Shown piece after piece: positions 1 to 7,364 of a DNA stretch of 64,000 bases. Where the stretch lies: positions 1,426,001-1,490,000 of the forward strand of contig OW818645.1 in NCBI GenBank assembly GCA_942492835.1. The letters are read 5' to 3'. This stretch comes from GWB2-37-7 sp942492835. GTDB taxonomy: Bacteria > Bacillota > Clostridia > Lutisporales > Lutisporaceae. Position 1 is the stretch's first letter; every line of letters begins with the position of its first letter. Under the pieces are notes generated by a model. That model made no database searches. It was not told where the DNA came from and saw nothing but the letters and a program-made list of their open reading frames with translations. A program made the position numbers and the translations under genes.

Positions 1-128
1 TCTTCAAATAGTATTTTTGCTATTGCTTTCTTCATCTTTGAAGTAGGAACATCTACTTTTTCATGTTTGACAGTGTTTGCATTCCTAATACGTGTTAGCA
101 TATCAGCAATCGGATCACAAATAACCAT
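1..128 (-). CDS. rpsH: 30S ribosomal protein S8 (partial, 3' end outside window)
   Basis: Only the first 42 or so codons are inside the window; the gene runs off its left edge. The visible N-terminus contains DPIADMLTRIRNANTVKHE, the standard opening of S8, a primary binder of the 16S rRNA central domain. The ATG at 128 is preceded by a GGGAGG ribosome-binding site at 139-144. It follows rpsN in the spc operon order, and the continuation (rplF and onward) is expected beyond position 1. Confidence 0.95.
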   Translation of the reverse strand, partial: MVICDPIADMLTRIRNANTVKHEKVDVPTSKMKKAIAKILFE

Positions 129-186
129 TAAACCATAACCTCCCTTATTGTATAAGTTGTTATATGAGGATGTATATTATCCAGCG

Positions 187-372
187 TTACCAGCTAGCTT
201 TTTTAACTCCAGGTATTTGTCCTTTATATGCCAATTCTCTAAAGCATATACGGCAGACACCAAACTTTCTTAGATAAGCATGTGGTCTTCCGCACAATCT
301 GCATCTACTATATGCTTGCGTAGAAAACTTTGGAGTCTTCTGCTGTTTTAGTACCATAGCTTTTTTAGCCAA
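187..372 (-). CDS. rpsN: 30S ribosomal protein S14, zinc-binding type Z
   Basis: This 61-residue protein is the short zinc-ribbon form of S14, with CxxC pairs at C24/C27 and C40/C43. The ribbon binds zinc and the protein sits in the head of the 30S subunit. Length and motif fit the type Z family of Gram-positive bacteria rather than the longer Cys-free paralog used under zinc starvation. The start is TTG with a TAGGAGGGG site just upstream. It lies between rplE and rpsH in the spc operon. Confidence 0.97.
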   Translation of the reverse strand: MAKKAMVLKQQKTPKFSTQAYSRCRLCGRPHAYLRKFGVCRICFRELAYKGQIPGVKKASW

Positions 373-387
373 ATTAACCCCTCCTAT

Positions 388-930
388 CTATTGGTTTGTG
401 TATGGCATTCCAAGAAGCCTTAAAAATTCTCTAGCTTCTTCATCAGTTTTAGCGGTAGTTACAAAGATTACGTCCATTCCTCTAACCTTATCTACCTTAT
501 CGTATTCTATTTCTGGGAATATAAGCTGTTCTTTTATTCCTAGTGCATAGTTACCTCTGCCATCAAATGCCTTTGTTGAAACACCTCTAAAGTCCCTAAC
601 TCTTGGTAGAGCAACATTGAACAATCTATCAGCAAACTCATACATTTTTTCTCCACGTAGGGTTACTTTAGCACCTATGTTCATGCCTTCTCTAACCTTA
701 AAAGAAGCTATTGATTTCTTAGCTTTTGTTATTATCGGCTTTTGACCTGTAATCATTGCTAAGTCGTTTACAGCTGATTCTAATCCCTTTGCGTTATCCT
801 TTGTATCACCAAGGCCCATGTTTACAACAATCTTTTCAAGCTTTGGTATTTGCATTGTGCTCTTATATTGGAACTTCTGCATCAATGCAGGAGCTATTTC
901 TTTTAGGTATCTTTCTTTAAGTCTATTCAA
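388..930 (-). CDS. rplE: 50S ribosomal protein L5
   Basis: L5 binds 5S rRNA and forms part of the central protuberance. The protein has the usual L5 features, including the stretch KLEKIVVNMGLGD and a C-terminal DEEAREFLRLLGMPY. I place the start at the TTG at 930: an in-frame ATG at 945 overlaps a GGAGGT Shine-Dalgarno sequence that is 7 nt upstream of the TTG, and the TTG start gives 180 residues, the normal family length. It sits in the spc operon between rplX and rpsN. Confidence 0.96.
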   Translation of the reverse strand: MNRLKERYLKEIAPALMQKFQYKSTMQIPKLEKIVVNMGLGDTKDNAKGLESAVNDLAMITGQKPIITKAKKSIASFKVREGMNIGAKVTLRGEKMYEFADRLFNVALPRVRDFRGVSTKAFDGRGNYALGIKEQLIFPEIEYDKVDKVRGMDVIFVTTAKTDEEAREFLRLLGMPYTNQ

Positions 931-955
931 ATTTACTACCTCCATTCAGAGCTAA

Positions 956-1285
956 TTATTTATCAAATACATCTCCGCAGCTCTTGCAGTATCTTACTTT
1001 AGTTTGATCATTCAGCATTTTGTGTCCTATTCTAACACCCTTTTTACACTTATCACACCAAATCATAACTTTTGAACTAAACAATGGTGATTCTTGGTGT
1101 ATAATTCCACCTTGCTGAACAGTCTTTGAAGGTTTCTTATGCTTTGTGCTTACATTAATACCTTCAACTATTACTTTACTGTTTTTTGGTAATGCGACTA
1201 GCACCTTACCTCTTTTACCTTTATCTTTACCAGAGATTACAACTACTGAATCTCCTCTTTTTACGTGTAGCTTATTCGCTTCCAT
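956..1285 (-). CDS. rplX: 50S ribosomal protein L24
   Basis: L24 is an assembly-initiating protein of the 50S subunit and has an N-terminal KOW domain (around residues 5-35, GKDKGKRGKV). This version carries two CxxC pairs (C77/C80 and C100/C103), a zinc-ribbon-like C-terminus. The ATG at 1285 is chosen because the in-frame GTG at 1294 lies inside the AGGAGGTGG ribosome-binding site. The protein is 109 residues. It is followed by rplE and preceded by rplN. Confidence 0.96.
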   Translation of the reverse strand: MEANKLHVKRGDSVVVISGKDKGKRGKVLVALPKNSKVIVEGINVSTKHKKPSKTVQQGGIIHQESPLFSSKVMIWCDKCKKGVRIGHKMLNDQTKVRYCKSCGDVFDK

Positions 1286-1300
1286 ATTTGCCACCTCCTA

Positions 1301-1669
1301 TTAAAGCACTTCTGGTGCGAGGGATAATATTTTCATGAACTCTTTATCTCTAAGTTCTCTCGCAACTGGTCCAAATATACGAGTGCCCTTGGGCTGCTTA
1401 TCATCTTTTATAATTACTGCTGCATTATCATCAAATCTGATATAACTTCCGTCTGCTCTTCTTAAACCCTTGATAGTTCTAACAATAACAGCCTTTACTA
1501 CATCACCCTTTTTAACAACACCGCCTGGCGTTGCATCTTTAACAGAAGCAACTATTATATCACCAATATTTCCATATCGTCTCATTGAACCGCCCATAAC
1601 ACGGATACACAACAATTCTTTTGCACCGGAATTATCTGCTACATTTAGACGACTTTCTTGTTGTATCAT
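1301..1669 (-). CDS. rplN: 50S ribosomal protein L14
   Basis: This 122-residue protein is L14, which binds 23S rRNA and contributes to an intersubunit bridge and to the site where the silencing factor RsfS docks. The N-terminus MIQQESRLNVADNSGAK and the C-terminal ARELRD-FMKILSLAPEVL are typical and the length is exact for the family. An AAGGAGGG site precedes the ATG. It stands between rpsQ and rplX as in other bacteria. Confidence 0.98.
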   Translation of the reverse strand: MIQQESRLNVADNSGAKELLCIRVMGGSMRRYGNIGDIIVASVKDATPGGVVKKGDVVKAVIVRTIKGLRRADGSYIRFDDNAAVIIKDDKQPKGTRIFGPVARELRDKEFMKILSLAPEVL

Positions 1670-1691
1670 TTATAACCCTCCTTCCGGAATT

Positions 1692-1955
1692 TTACTTAGC
1701 TTTTTCCATTATCTCAACAAGTCTCCATCTTTTTTCCTTGCTTAGAGGTCTTGTTTCCATAATTTTTACTGTGTCACCTATATTACACTCATTGTTTTCG
1801 TCGTGTGCCTTGAACTTAGTAGTTCTCTTAACAGATTTCTTATATAATGGGTGACGAACCAAAGTTTCGATAGAAACAACAATTGTTTTATCCATCTTGT
1901 TGCTTACTACTTTACCAATTCTAGTTTTTCTATCATTTCTTTCAACTGATTGCAT
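1692..1955 (-). CDS. rpsQ: 30S ribosomal protein S17
   Basis: S17 is a primary 16S rRNA-binding protein of the 30S body. The 87-residue protein has the family signature around GKVVSNKMDKTIVVSIE and the basic patch HPLYKKSVKRTTKFKAHDE. A TAGGAGG site lies upstream of the ATG. It is co-transcribed with rpmC (17 nt upstream) and rplN. Confidence 0.98.
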   Translation of the reverse strand: MQSVERNDRKTRIGKVVSNKMDKTIVVSIETLVRHPLYKKSVKRTTKFKAHDENNECNIGDTVKIMETRPLSKEKRWRLVEIMEKAK

Positions 1956-1972
1956 AACATAAACCTCCTATC

Positions 1973-2179
1973 TTACTTTGCCTCAACTGATTTGAGTTCT
2001 CTTTCTCTAAGGATGGTTTTTATTCTAGCTATAGACTTTTTAACATCTCTAACTCTTAACGGATTTTCCAGCTGACCAGTAGCCATTTGGAATCTCAAGT
2101 TGAATAGTTCACCCTTAAGCTCAACTAATTTTTGCTCTAATTCACTTATTGACATATCTCGCATTTTATTAGCTTTCAT
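1973..2179 (-). CDS. rpmC: 50S ribosomal protein L29
   Basis: L29 is a small helical-hairpin protein next to the polypeptide exit tunnel. The 68 residues contain the typical ELEQKLVELKGELFNLRFQ helix and a C-terminal RIKTILREREL. The ATG at 2179 overlaps the rplP stop by 11 nt, which suggests translational coupling. An internal ATG (2164) is a less likely alternative start. Confidence 0.97.
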   Translation of the reverse strand: MKANKMRDMSISELEQKLVELKGELFNLRFQMATGQLENPLRVRDVKKSIARIKTILRERELKSVEAK

Positions 2180-2612
2180 TTACATCACCAACCATTTCCT
2201 CAGTTTCTTGGCGAGTAACAAACTTAGTCTTTATAGGAAGTTTATGCTGAGCAAGCCTCATAGCTTCTCTTGCAACTTCTTCACTTACGCCAGCCATCTC
2301 AAAAAGTACTCTGCCTGGTTTAACTACTGCTACCCAGTACTCTGGTGAACCTTTACCAGATCCCATACGTGTTTCTGCAGGCTTTTCAGTAACTGGCTTA
2401 TCTGGGAATATCTTTATCCAGATACTACCGCCTCTTTTAGTATATCTTGTCATTGCTTGTCTAGCAGCTTCTATTTGATTGCTTGTTATCCAAGCAGGTT
2501 CTAATGCTTGAATTCCGTATTCGCCGTAAGCTATAAAGTTACCTCTGGTAGCTTTACCTGTCATTCTGCCTCTCATTTGTTTACGACGCTTTACTCTTTT
2601 TGGCATTAACAT
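2169..2612 (-). CDS. rplP: 50S ribosomal protein L16
   Basis: L16 helps position the A- and P-site tRNAs in the 50S subunit and assembles late. The N-terminus MLMPKRVKRRKQMRGRMTG and the Arg-containing loop around GSGKGSPEYWVAVVKPGRV are diagnostic. The length of 147 is normal. It abuts rpsC directly (stop at 2613) and overlaps rpmC. Confidence 0.98.
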   Translation of the reverse strand: MLMPKRVKRRKQMRGRMTGKATRGNFIAYGEYGIQALEPAWITSNQIEAARQAMTRYTKRGGSIWIKIFPDKPVTEKPAETRMGSGKGSPEYWVAVVKPGRVLFEMAGVSEEVAREAMRLAQHKLPIKTKFVTRQETEEMVGDVNES

Positions 2613-3299
2613 TTATGCTTCTCCTCCTTCCACAACTGTTTCAGCTACTGCCTTTTTAGCTTTAGCTACTGGAAGAACCTCCCCTTTGTATATCCAAACC
2701 TTTACTCCTATTCTGCCATATGTTGTATGTGCTTCTGCAACACCATAATCAATATCGGCTCTTAAAGTTTGGAGAGGAATAGTTCCTTCACGATACCATT
2801 CACTTCTAGCAATTTCAGCTCCGCCAAGTCTTCCAGCACACATTGTCTTTATTCCCTTAGCTCCGCTTCTCATTGTTCTTTGCATTGTTTGCTTCATTGC
2901 TCTTCTGAAGGAAATTCTCTTTTCAAGCTGTGCAGCTATGTTTTCAGCTACCAGTTGTGCATCCATTTCTGGAACTTTTACTTCAGTTATATTAATATTG
3001 ATATTCTTACTAGCAACCATTGCTTCTACTTGCTTTCTTAAAGCTTCAATTCCTGAACCACCTTTACCAATTATGATACCTGGTTTAGCAGCATGTATAT
3101 TGATTCTTAATCTAGCAGCAGTTCTTTCTATTTCGATTCTTGATACACCAGCTATAAAAAGCTTGGCTTTCAAAAATTCTCTTATTTTATGGTCTTCAAC
3201 TAAGAAATTAGCAAAATCTTTATCATTTGCATACCACTTAGTATCCCAATCTTTTATAATACCAACTCTTAATCCATGTGGATTTACCTTTTGGCCCAC
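2613..3299 (-). CDS. rpsC: 30S ribosomal protein S3
   Basis: S3 lines the mRNA entry channel of the 30S subunit and has helicase-like activity with S4 and S5. The N-terminus GQKVNPHGLRVGIIKDWDTKW and the KH-domain loop GKGGSGIE are present, followed by the conserved C-terminal S3 domain. The 228-residue length is typical. The start is GTG with an AAGGAGG site. It is in standard order between rplV and rplP. Confidence 0.98.
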   Translation of the reverse strand: MGQKVNPHGLRVGIIKDWDTKWYANDKDFANFLVEDHKIREFLKAKLFIAGVSRIEIERTAARLRINIHAAKPGIIIGKGGSGIEALRKQVEAMVASKNININITEVKVPEMDAQLVAENIAAQLEKRISFRRAMKQTMQRTMRSGAKGIKTMCAGRLGGAEIARSEWYREGTIPLQTLRADIDYGVAEAHTTYGRIGVKVWIYKGEVLPVAKAKKAVAETVVEGGEA

Positions 3300-3313
3300 T
3301 AAGATTACCTCCT

Positions 3314-3649
3314 TTATTCTTTTTCTTTAACTACTAATGTCATGTGACATGTTCTCTTTAAAATTCTAACGCCACGGCCCTTTGAAGCAGCTCTGAACCT
3401 CTTTAAAGTTGGCCCTTGAGTTGAATAAGCTTCCGCTACATACAACTTATCGACATTCATTTCGTAATTATTTTCTGCATTTGCTACTGCTGACTTTAAT
3501 AGCTTTTCCAATATTGGAGAAGCAGCCTTTGGAGTATGCATTAATATTGCAAACGCTTCTCCTATTCTTTTACCTCTGATTAAGTCTATAACTATATTAA
3601 CCTTTCTTGAGGACATTCTTATATATCTAACGTGTGCTCTCGCTTCCAC
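3314..3649 (-). CDS. rplV: 50S ribosomal protein L22
   Basis: L22 extends a beta-hairpin into the nascent-chain exit tunnel. The 111-residue protein has the typical ARAHVRYIRMSSRKVNIVID start and a C-terminal hairpin with GPTLKRFRAASKGRGVRILKR, which contains no obvious macrolide-resistance insertion or deletion. The start is GTG after a GGAAGGAGG site. It belongs to the S10 operon. Confidence 0.98.
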   Translation of the reverse strand: MEARAHVRYIRMSSRKVNIVIDLIRGKRIGEAFAILMHTPKAASPILEKLLKSAVANAENNYEMNVDKLYVAEAYSTQGPTLKRFRAASKGRGVRILKRTCHMTLVVKEKE

Positions 3650-3694
3650 AGGATATACCTCCTTCCAAACTCGATTGTCTTGTCTATTGTAATC

Positions 3695-3979
3695 TTATTT
3701 TAATGCTGTTGATCTTTCAGTATGATTGCCATGACCCTTGAAAGTTCTAGTTGGTGAAAACTCACCAAGTTTATGTCCAACCATATCTTCAGTCATATAT
3801 ACTGGAACGTGCTTTCTTCCATCATAAACAGCAATTGTGTGTCCTACCATGTCTGGAAATATTGTTGATCTTCTTGACCATGACTTTATTACTGTTTTCT
3901 TACCGGCATTGTTCATTTCTATTATTTTAGCCAACAGTTTTTCATCAACATAAGGACCTTTTTTTGTTGAACGGCTCAT
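3695..3979 (-). CDS. rpsS: 30S ribosomal protein S19
   Basis: S19 forms a complex with S13 in the 30S head and takes part in bridges to the 50S subunit. The N-terminus MSRSTKKGPYVDEKLLAKI and the C-terminal GHKLGEFSPTRTFKGHGNH are hallmarks. The length of 94 residues is standard, with an ATG start. It lies between rplB and rplV. Confidence 0.98.
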   Translation of the reverse strand: MSRSTKKGPYVDEKLLAKIIEMNNAGKKTVIKSWSRRSTIFPDMVGHTIAVYDGRKHVPVYMTEDMVGHKLGEFSPTRTFKGHGNHTERSTALK

Positions 3980-4045
3980 TAAATTGCCTCCTTCCTGCTT
4001 TATGCTACTCGAAATTTGCTTTTTGAATTTTCTATTAACATTAAA

Positions 4046-4879
4046 TTACTTTGTATTTCTTCTCTTAACAATAAACTTTGTTGAAGACTTCTTTTTATTT
4101 CTAGTCTTGTAACCAAGTGTTGGTTTACCCCAAGGAGTAACTGGACCTGGTCTACCAACTGGTGCTTTACCTTCACCACCGCCGTGTGGGTGATCAACAG
4201 GATTCATTACAGAACCTCTTACTGTAGGTCTTATACCTAAGTGTCTTGTTCTTCCTGCGCTACCTAGTCTAATGTTTTCAAAGTCTAAGTTGCCCACTTG
4301 TCCGATTGTAGCTTTGCACTCTATTCTTATCATTCTAACTTCGGTTGATGGAAGTCTTACTTGAGCGTAGTCGCCTTCTTTTGACATCAGCTGAGCTGAA
4401 TTACCTGCTGCTCTAACAAGTTGTGCTCCCTTACCAGCCTTTAGCTCTATGTTGTGGATTATTGTACCAACAGGTATATTTTTAAGTGGTAAGCAGTTAC
4501 CTACTTTTATATCTGCTGATGCAGATGAGATAACTTTATCGCCAACCTTTAATCCATTAGGAGCTATTATATATCTCTTTTCACCATCTAAGTAAGTAAT
4601 AAGAGCTATATTAGCTGATCTGTTTGGATCATACTCTATTGTTGTTACATTTGCAGGTATATCCATCTTGTCTCTTTTAAAATCTATAATTCTGTATTTT
4701 CTCTTATGTCCTCCGCCTTGATGTCTTACGGTAATCTTACCGTAGTTATTTCTACCAGCTTTACTTTTCAATATTTCAACCAGAGACTTTTCTGGTTCAG
4801 TTCTTGTAATTTCTTCAAAGGTTGAAACTGTCATGAAACGTCTAGCCGGAGAAGTCGGATTATACTTTCTTATAGCCAT
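4046..4879 (-). CDS. rplB: 50S ribosomal protein L2
   Basis: L2 is a large rRNA-binding protein required for subunit association and peptidyl transferase function. The 277-residue protein carries the C-terminal signature GSVMNPVDHPHGGGEG with the conserved histidine, and the N-terminal MAIRKYNPTSPARRFMTV. A GGAGGAG site precedes the ATG. It is in the S10 operon between rplW and rpsS. Confidence 0.98.
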   Translation of the reverse strand: MAIRKYNPTSPARRFMTVSTFEEITRTEPEKSLVEILKSKAGRNNYGKITVRHQGGGHKRKYRIIDFKRDKMDIPANVTTIEYDPNRSANIALITYLDGEKRYIIAPNGLKVGDKVISSASADIKVGNCLPLKNIPVGTIIHNIELKAGKGAQLVRAAGNSAQLMSKEGDYAQVRLPSTEVRMIRIECKATIGQVGNLDFENIRLGSAGRTRHLGIRPTVRGSVMNPVDHPHGGGEGKAPVGRPGPVTPWGKPTLGYKTRNKKKSSTKFIVKRRNTK

Positions 4880-4931
4880 TGTTTCTCCTCCTTTTCTTGT
4901 AACGAGTTTACTGTCAATTCAAGTTGTCTTT

Positions 4932-5219
4932 TTATAGACCTTCGAAGAATTCGATTCCCTTACTATCAGCAGTTAGCTTTACCATTGCTTTCTTATAGCT
5001 AGGTCTTCTTCCTTCGCTTTTACCCATTCTCTTCATTTTTCCCATTACTCTTACTGTATTAACTTTATCTACCTTTACTTTGAAGATTTCTTCAACAGCT
5101 TTTTTAATCTCGGTTTTGTTTGCATTTACATCAACAATAAAGGTGTATTTCTTATCAGCCATTTCGTTCATGCTTTTTTCTGTTATAACAGGTTTTCTTA
5201 CTATATCATAAGAATTCAT
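4932..5219 (-). CDS. rplW: 50S ribosomal protein L23
   Basis: L23 surrounds the exit tunnel and is the docking site for trigger factor and SRP. The 95-residue sequence shows DIVRKPVITEKSMNEM and the C-terminal family motif with the basic loop KMKRMGKSEGRRPSYKKA. Its ATG overlaps the rplD stop by one base (TAATG), a classic coupling arrangement. Confidence 0.97.
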   Translation of the reverse strand: MNSYDIVRKPVITEKSMNEMADKKYTFIVDVNANKTEIKKAVEEIFKVKVDKVNTVRVMGKMKRMGKSEGRRPSYKKAMVKLTADSKGIEFFEGL

Positions 5220-5842
5220 TATGCATACACCTCCTGAACCTTTAGTGCAGCTTCTTTAGTTATTATGAATTTATCACAATTTAGGATATCGTATACATTT
5301 AATGTGTTCACAAGGGCTATTTTGACACCCTCTATATTTCTTGCTGATTTTTCTACATTCTCATTTTTTTCTGCCAATACCAATAAGATTTTTGTTTCAG
5401 CCTTTAAGCTATTAAGCATGTTAACAACCTGCTTTGTTTTTGGTGCTGCAAAGTTAAGTTCATCAACAACGATAATTTCGTTATCCACTACCTTTGAGCT
5501 CAAAGCTGATTTCATAGCAATTCTCTTTATTTTCTTTGGCACTGAATATCTGTAGGATCTTGGCTTTGGAGCAAATACGACACCACCATGTCTCCATTGT
5601 GGAGATCTTGTGCTACCTTGTCTTGCTCTGCCTGTTCCTTTTTGTCTCCAAGGCTTTATTCCTCCGCCTCTTACTTCTGCTCTTGTAAGAGTGGATTGAG
5701 TACCTTGTCTTCTATTAGCAAGAAGCATCCTTACTACTTGATGCATTGCTTCTACGTTGATGTTTGCACCAAACGTGTTCTCGTTTAATTCCATTTCACC
5801 AACTTGATTTCCATTTATGTTATATACCGCTACATTAGGCAT
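5219..5842 (-). CDS. rplD: 50S ribosomal protein L4
   Basis: L4 binds 23S rRNA domain I and reaches into the exit tunnel; in Escherichia coli it also represses its own S10 operon. The basic tunnel loop GGGIKPWRQKGTGRARQGS and the following SPQWRHGGVVFAPKPR are clear. The length is 207, with an AAAGGAGG site before the ATG. Whether the long leader upstream of rpsJ responds to L4 here is unknown. Confidence 0.98.
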   Translation of the reverse strand: MPNVAVYNINGNQVGEMELNENTFGANINVEAMHQVVRMLLANRRQGTQSTLTRAEVRGGGIKPWRQKGTGRARQGSTRSPQWRHGGVVFAPKPRSYRYSVPKKIKRIAMKSALSSKVVDNEIIVVDELNFAAPKTKQVVNMLNSLKAETKILLVLAEKNENVEKSARNIEGVKIALVNTLNVYDILNCDKFIITKEAALKVQEVYA

Positions 5843-5870
5843 AACATATCCTCCTTTCTCTTAACGTATA

Positions 5871-6500
5871 TTAAGCCTTTACGGAATCCTTTATCATAAC
5901 TAATGAACCCCTAATACCAGGCACTCCGCCCTTAACCAATATAACGTTTCTTTCTGGGTCTACCATTACTACTTCTAGGTTCTGAACTGTAACATGCTGA
6001 TCGCCCATATGTCCAGGAAGCTTCTTACCCTTAAATGTTCTTGATGGGTCAGATGATGCTCCCATAGAACCTGCTTGTCTATGGTATTTTGAACCGTGAG
6101 ACATTGGTCCTCTGGAAAAGTTGTGTCTCTTAATTGCGCCTTGAAATCCTTTACCCTTTGAAACTCCACTTACGTCAACCTTATCTCCCACTTGGAAAAC
6201 ATCAGCCTTTAATTCTTGACCTACTTCAAAGTTTTCTGTACCTTCAAGTCTAAATTCTCTTAAATATTTCTTTAATGCAACCTTTGCTTTTGCAAAGTGA
6301 CCTTTTAATGGCTTTGTTACTCTTCTTTCTTTTGTATCTACAAATCCAACCTGTATTGCTGCATAACCGTCGTTTTCAACAGTTTTCTTTTGCACTATTA
6401 CGTTTGGACCTGCTTCTATAACAGTTACTGGCAATGCCCTGCCTTCACCATCAAACACTTGAGTCATTCCTACTTTTTTACCAAGTATTGCTTTTTTCAT
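5871..6500 (-). CDS. rplC: 50S ribosomal protein L3
   Basis: L3 is an early-assembly 50S protein whose extension approaches the peptidyl transferase centre. The 209-residue protein starts MKKAILGKKVGMTQVFD and has the central loop KGKGFQGAIKRHNFSRGPMS plus GSMGASSDPSRTFKGKKLPG, all diagnostic. It is the second gene of the S10 operon, 81 nt after rpsJ. Confidence 0.98.
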   Translation of the reverse strand: MKKAILGKKVGMTQVFDGEGRALPVTVIEAGPNVIVQKKTVENDGYAAIQVGFVDTKERRVTKPLKGHFAKAKVALKKYLREFRLEGTENFEVGQELKADVFQVGDKVDVSGVSKGKGFQGAIKRHNFSRGPMSHGSKYHRQAGSMGASSDPSRTFKGKKLPGHMGDQHVTVQNLEVVMVDPERNVILVKGGVPGIRGSLVMIKDSVKA

Positions 6501-6581
6501 TGTTCCACCTCCATAATTTACAGCGGATCACCTTTAAGTGATCATACTAAATCGATTAGGATACATTCATATCTTTATCAA

Positions 6582-6890
6582 TTAAAGTTTAATTTCAATA
6601 TCTACACCTGCTGGTAAGTCAATTCTCATAAGTGAATCAATTGTCTTTGGTGTTGGGTTTAAGATATCAATCAATCTCTTATGAGTTCTCTGTTCAAACT
6701 GTTCTCTTGAGTCTTTATACTTATGAACCGCTCTAAGAATTGTAATTATTTCCTTCTCAGTTGGCAGCGGAACTGGACCTGATACCTTTGCACCTGTTCT
6801 CTTTGCAGTTTCAACGATTTTTTCAGCAGATTGATCAATTAAAGCATGATCATATGCCTTTAATCTTATTCTGATTTTTTGCTTTGCCAT
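6582..6890 (-). CDS. rpsJ: 30S ribosomal protein S10 (also NusE)
   Basis: S10 is a 30S head protein and, as NusE, part of the transcription antitermination complex. The 102-residue sequence has KIRIRLKAYDHALIDQSAEK and the loop RTHKRLIDILNPTPKTID. It is the first gene of the S10/spc operon, preceded by a leader of about 250 nt. A GGAGGG site precedes the ATG at 6890. Confidence 0.98.
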   Translation of the reverse strand: MAKQKIRIRLKAYDHALIDQSAEKIVETAKRTGAKVSGPVPLPTEKEIITILRAVHKYKDSREQFEQRTHKRLIDILNPTPKTIDSLMRIDLPAGVDIEIKL

Positions 6891-7145
6891 TTTGTTCCCT
6901 CCTTTTCATCGCACGCTATTTTTCTTACGTACGACCGCATTCTGCAATACACTTATCCGGGTGTGTTCTATTTTTAATTTTTGTGTGCCTTTTGACACAC
7001 AACACAATCTCTGACACGTAATGCAGTAGGTCGCCCGGTTTAAAATCGGACATTACTCCATAAGAATTAACCAGTATCTGTTTTCCCAATGGCATGAGTA
7101 ACACTCACTGCAACCTCTTACTTCATCGTATGCTAATTACACAAC
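6891..7145 (-). promoter_or_regulatory. Long 5' leader of the S10/spc operon
   Basis: About 250 nt separate the inferred transcription start from rpsJ. On the minus strand the leader is much richer in G and C than nearby intergenic DNA and contains a visible hairpin (TGTGTG at 7002-7007 pairing with CACACA at 6986-6991) and other short complementary segments. No intrinsic terminator with a U tract is evident. A cis-regulatory role, for example autoregulation by a ribosomal protein, is an inference. Confidence 0.45.
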
Positions 7146-7152
7146 CTTATAT

Positions 7153-7181
7153 ATTTTATAATATATTTTGACAGATTGCAA
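7153..7181 (-). promoter_or_regulatory. Putative sigma-A promoter of the S10/spc operon
   Basis: On the minus strand TTGCAA (7176-7181) is followed after exactly 17 bases by TAAAAT (7153-7158). It lies downstream of the tuf copy 2-independent str operon end and about 260 nt ahead of rpsJ. The spacing and box sequences are good but no experimental support exists here. Confidence 0.55.
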
Positions 7182-7241
7182 GCATATTAGCACAATTTCT
7201 TTTAAAATTTCAAATATTTTTTTCTAGGCAAACATAATCCT

Positions 7242-7267
7242 AAAGGACTAGGTATTCCTAGTCCTTT
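7242..7267 (-). terminator. Hairpin downstream of tuf copy 1
   Basis: A perfect inverted repeat with 11-bp arms (AAAGGACTAGG and CCTAGTCCTTT) and a 4-nt loop lies about 100 nt after the tuf stop codon. The 3' side lacks a clear U run on the minus strand, so termination may be partial or the hairpin may protect the RNA end. The same hairpin with its flank is found after tuf copy 2 (36191-36216). Confidence 0.6.
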
Positions 7268-7364
7268 AAGCATCATGTTTAAGAGACATTTTTGTTTTAT
7301 AATTAAATATGAATTTCGTGCTATTTGAACAATATTAAATGTTTAGCACAAATCATTTAAATTA

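Noticed and set aside
4000..4197. Alternative minus-strand frame overlapping the end of rplB
   Set aside because: It lies in another frame within rplB and has no Shine-Dalgarno site or family match.
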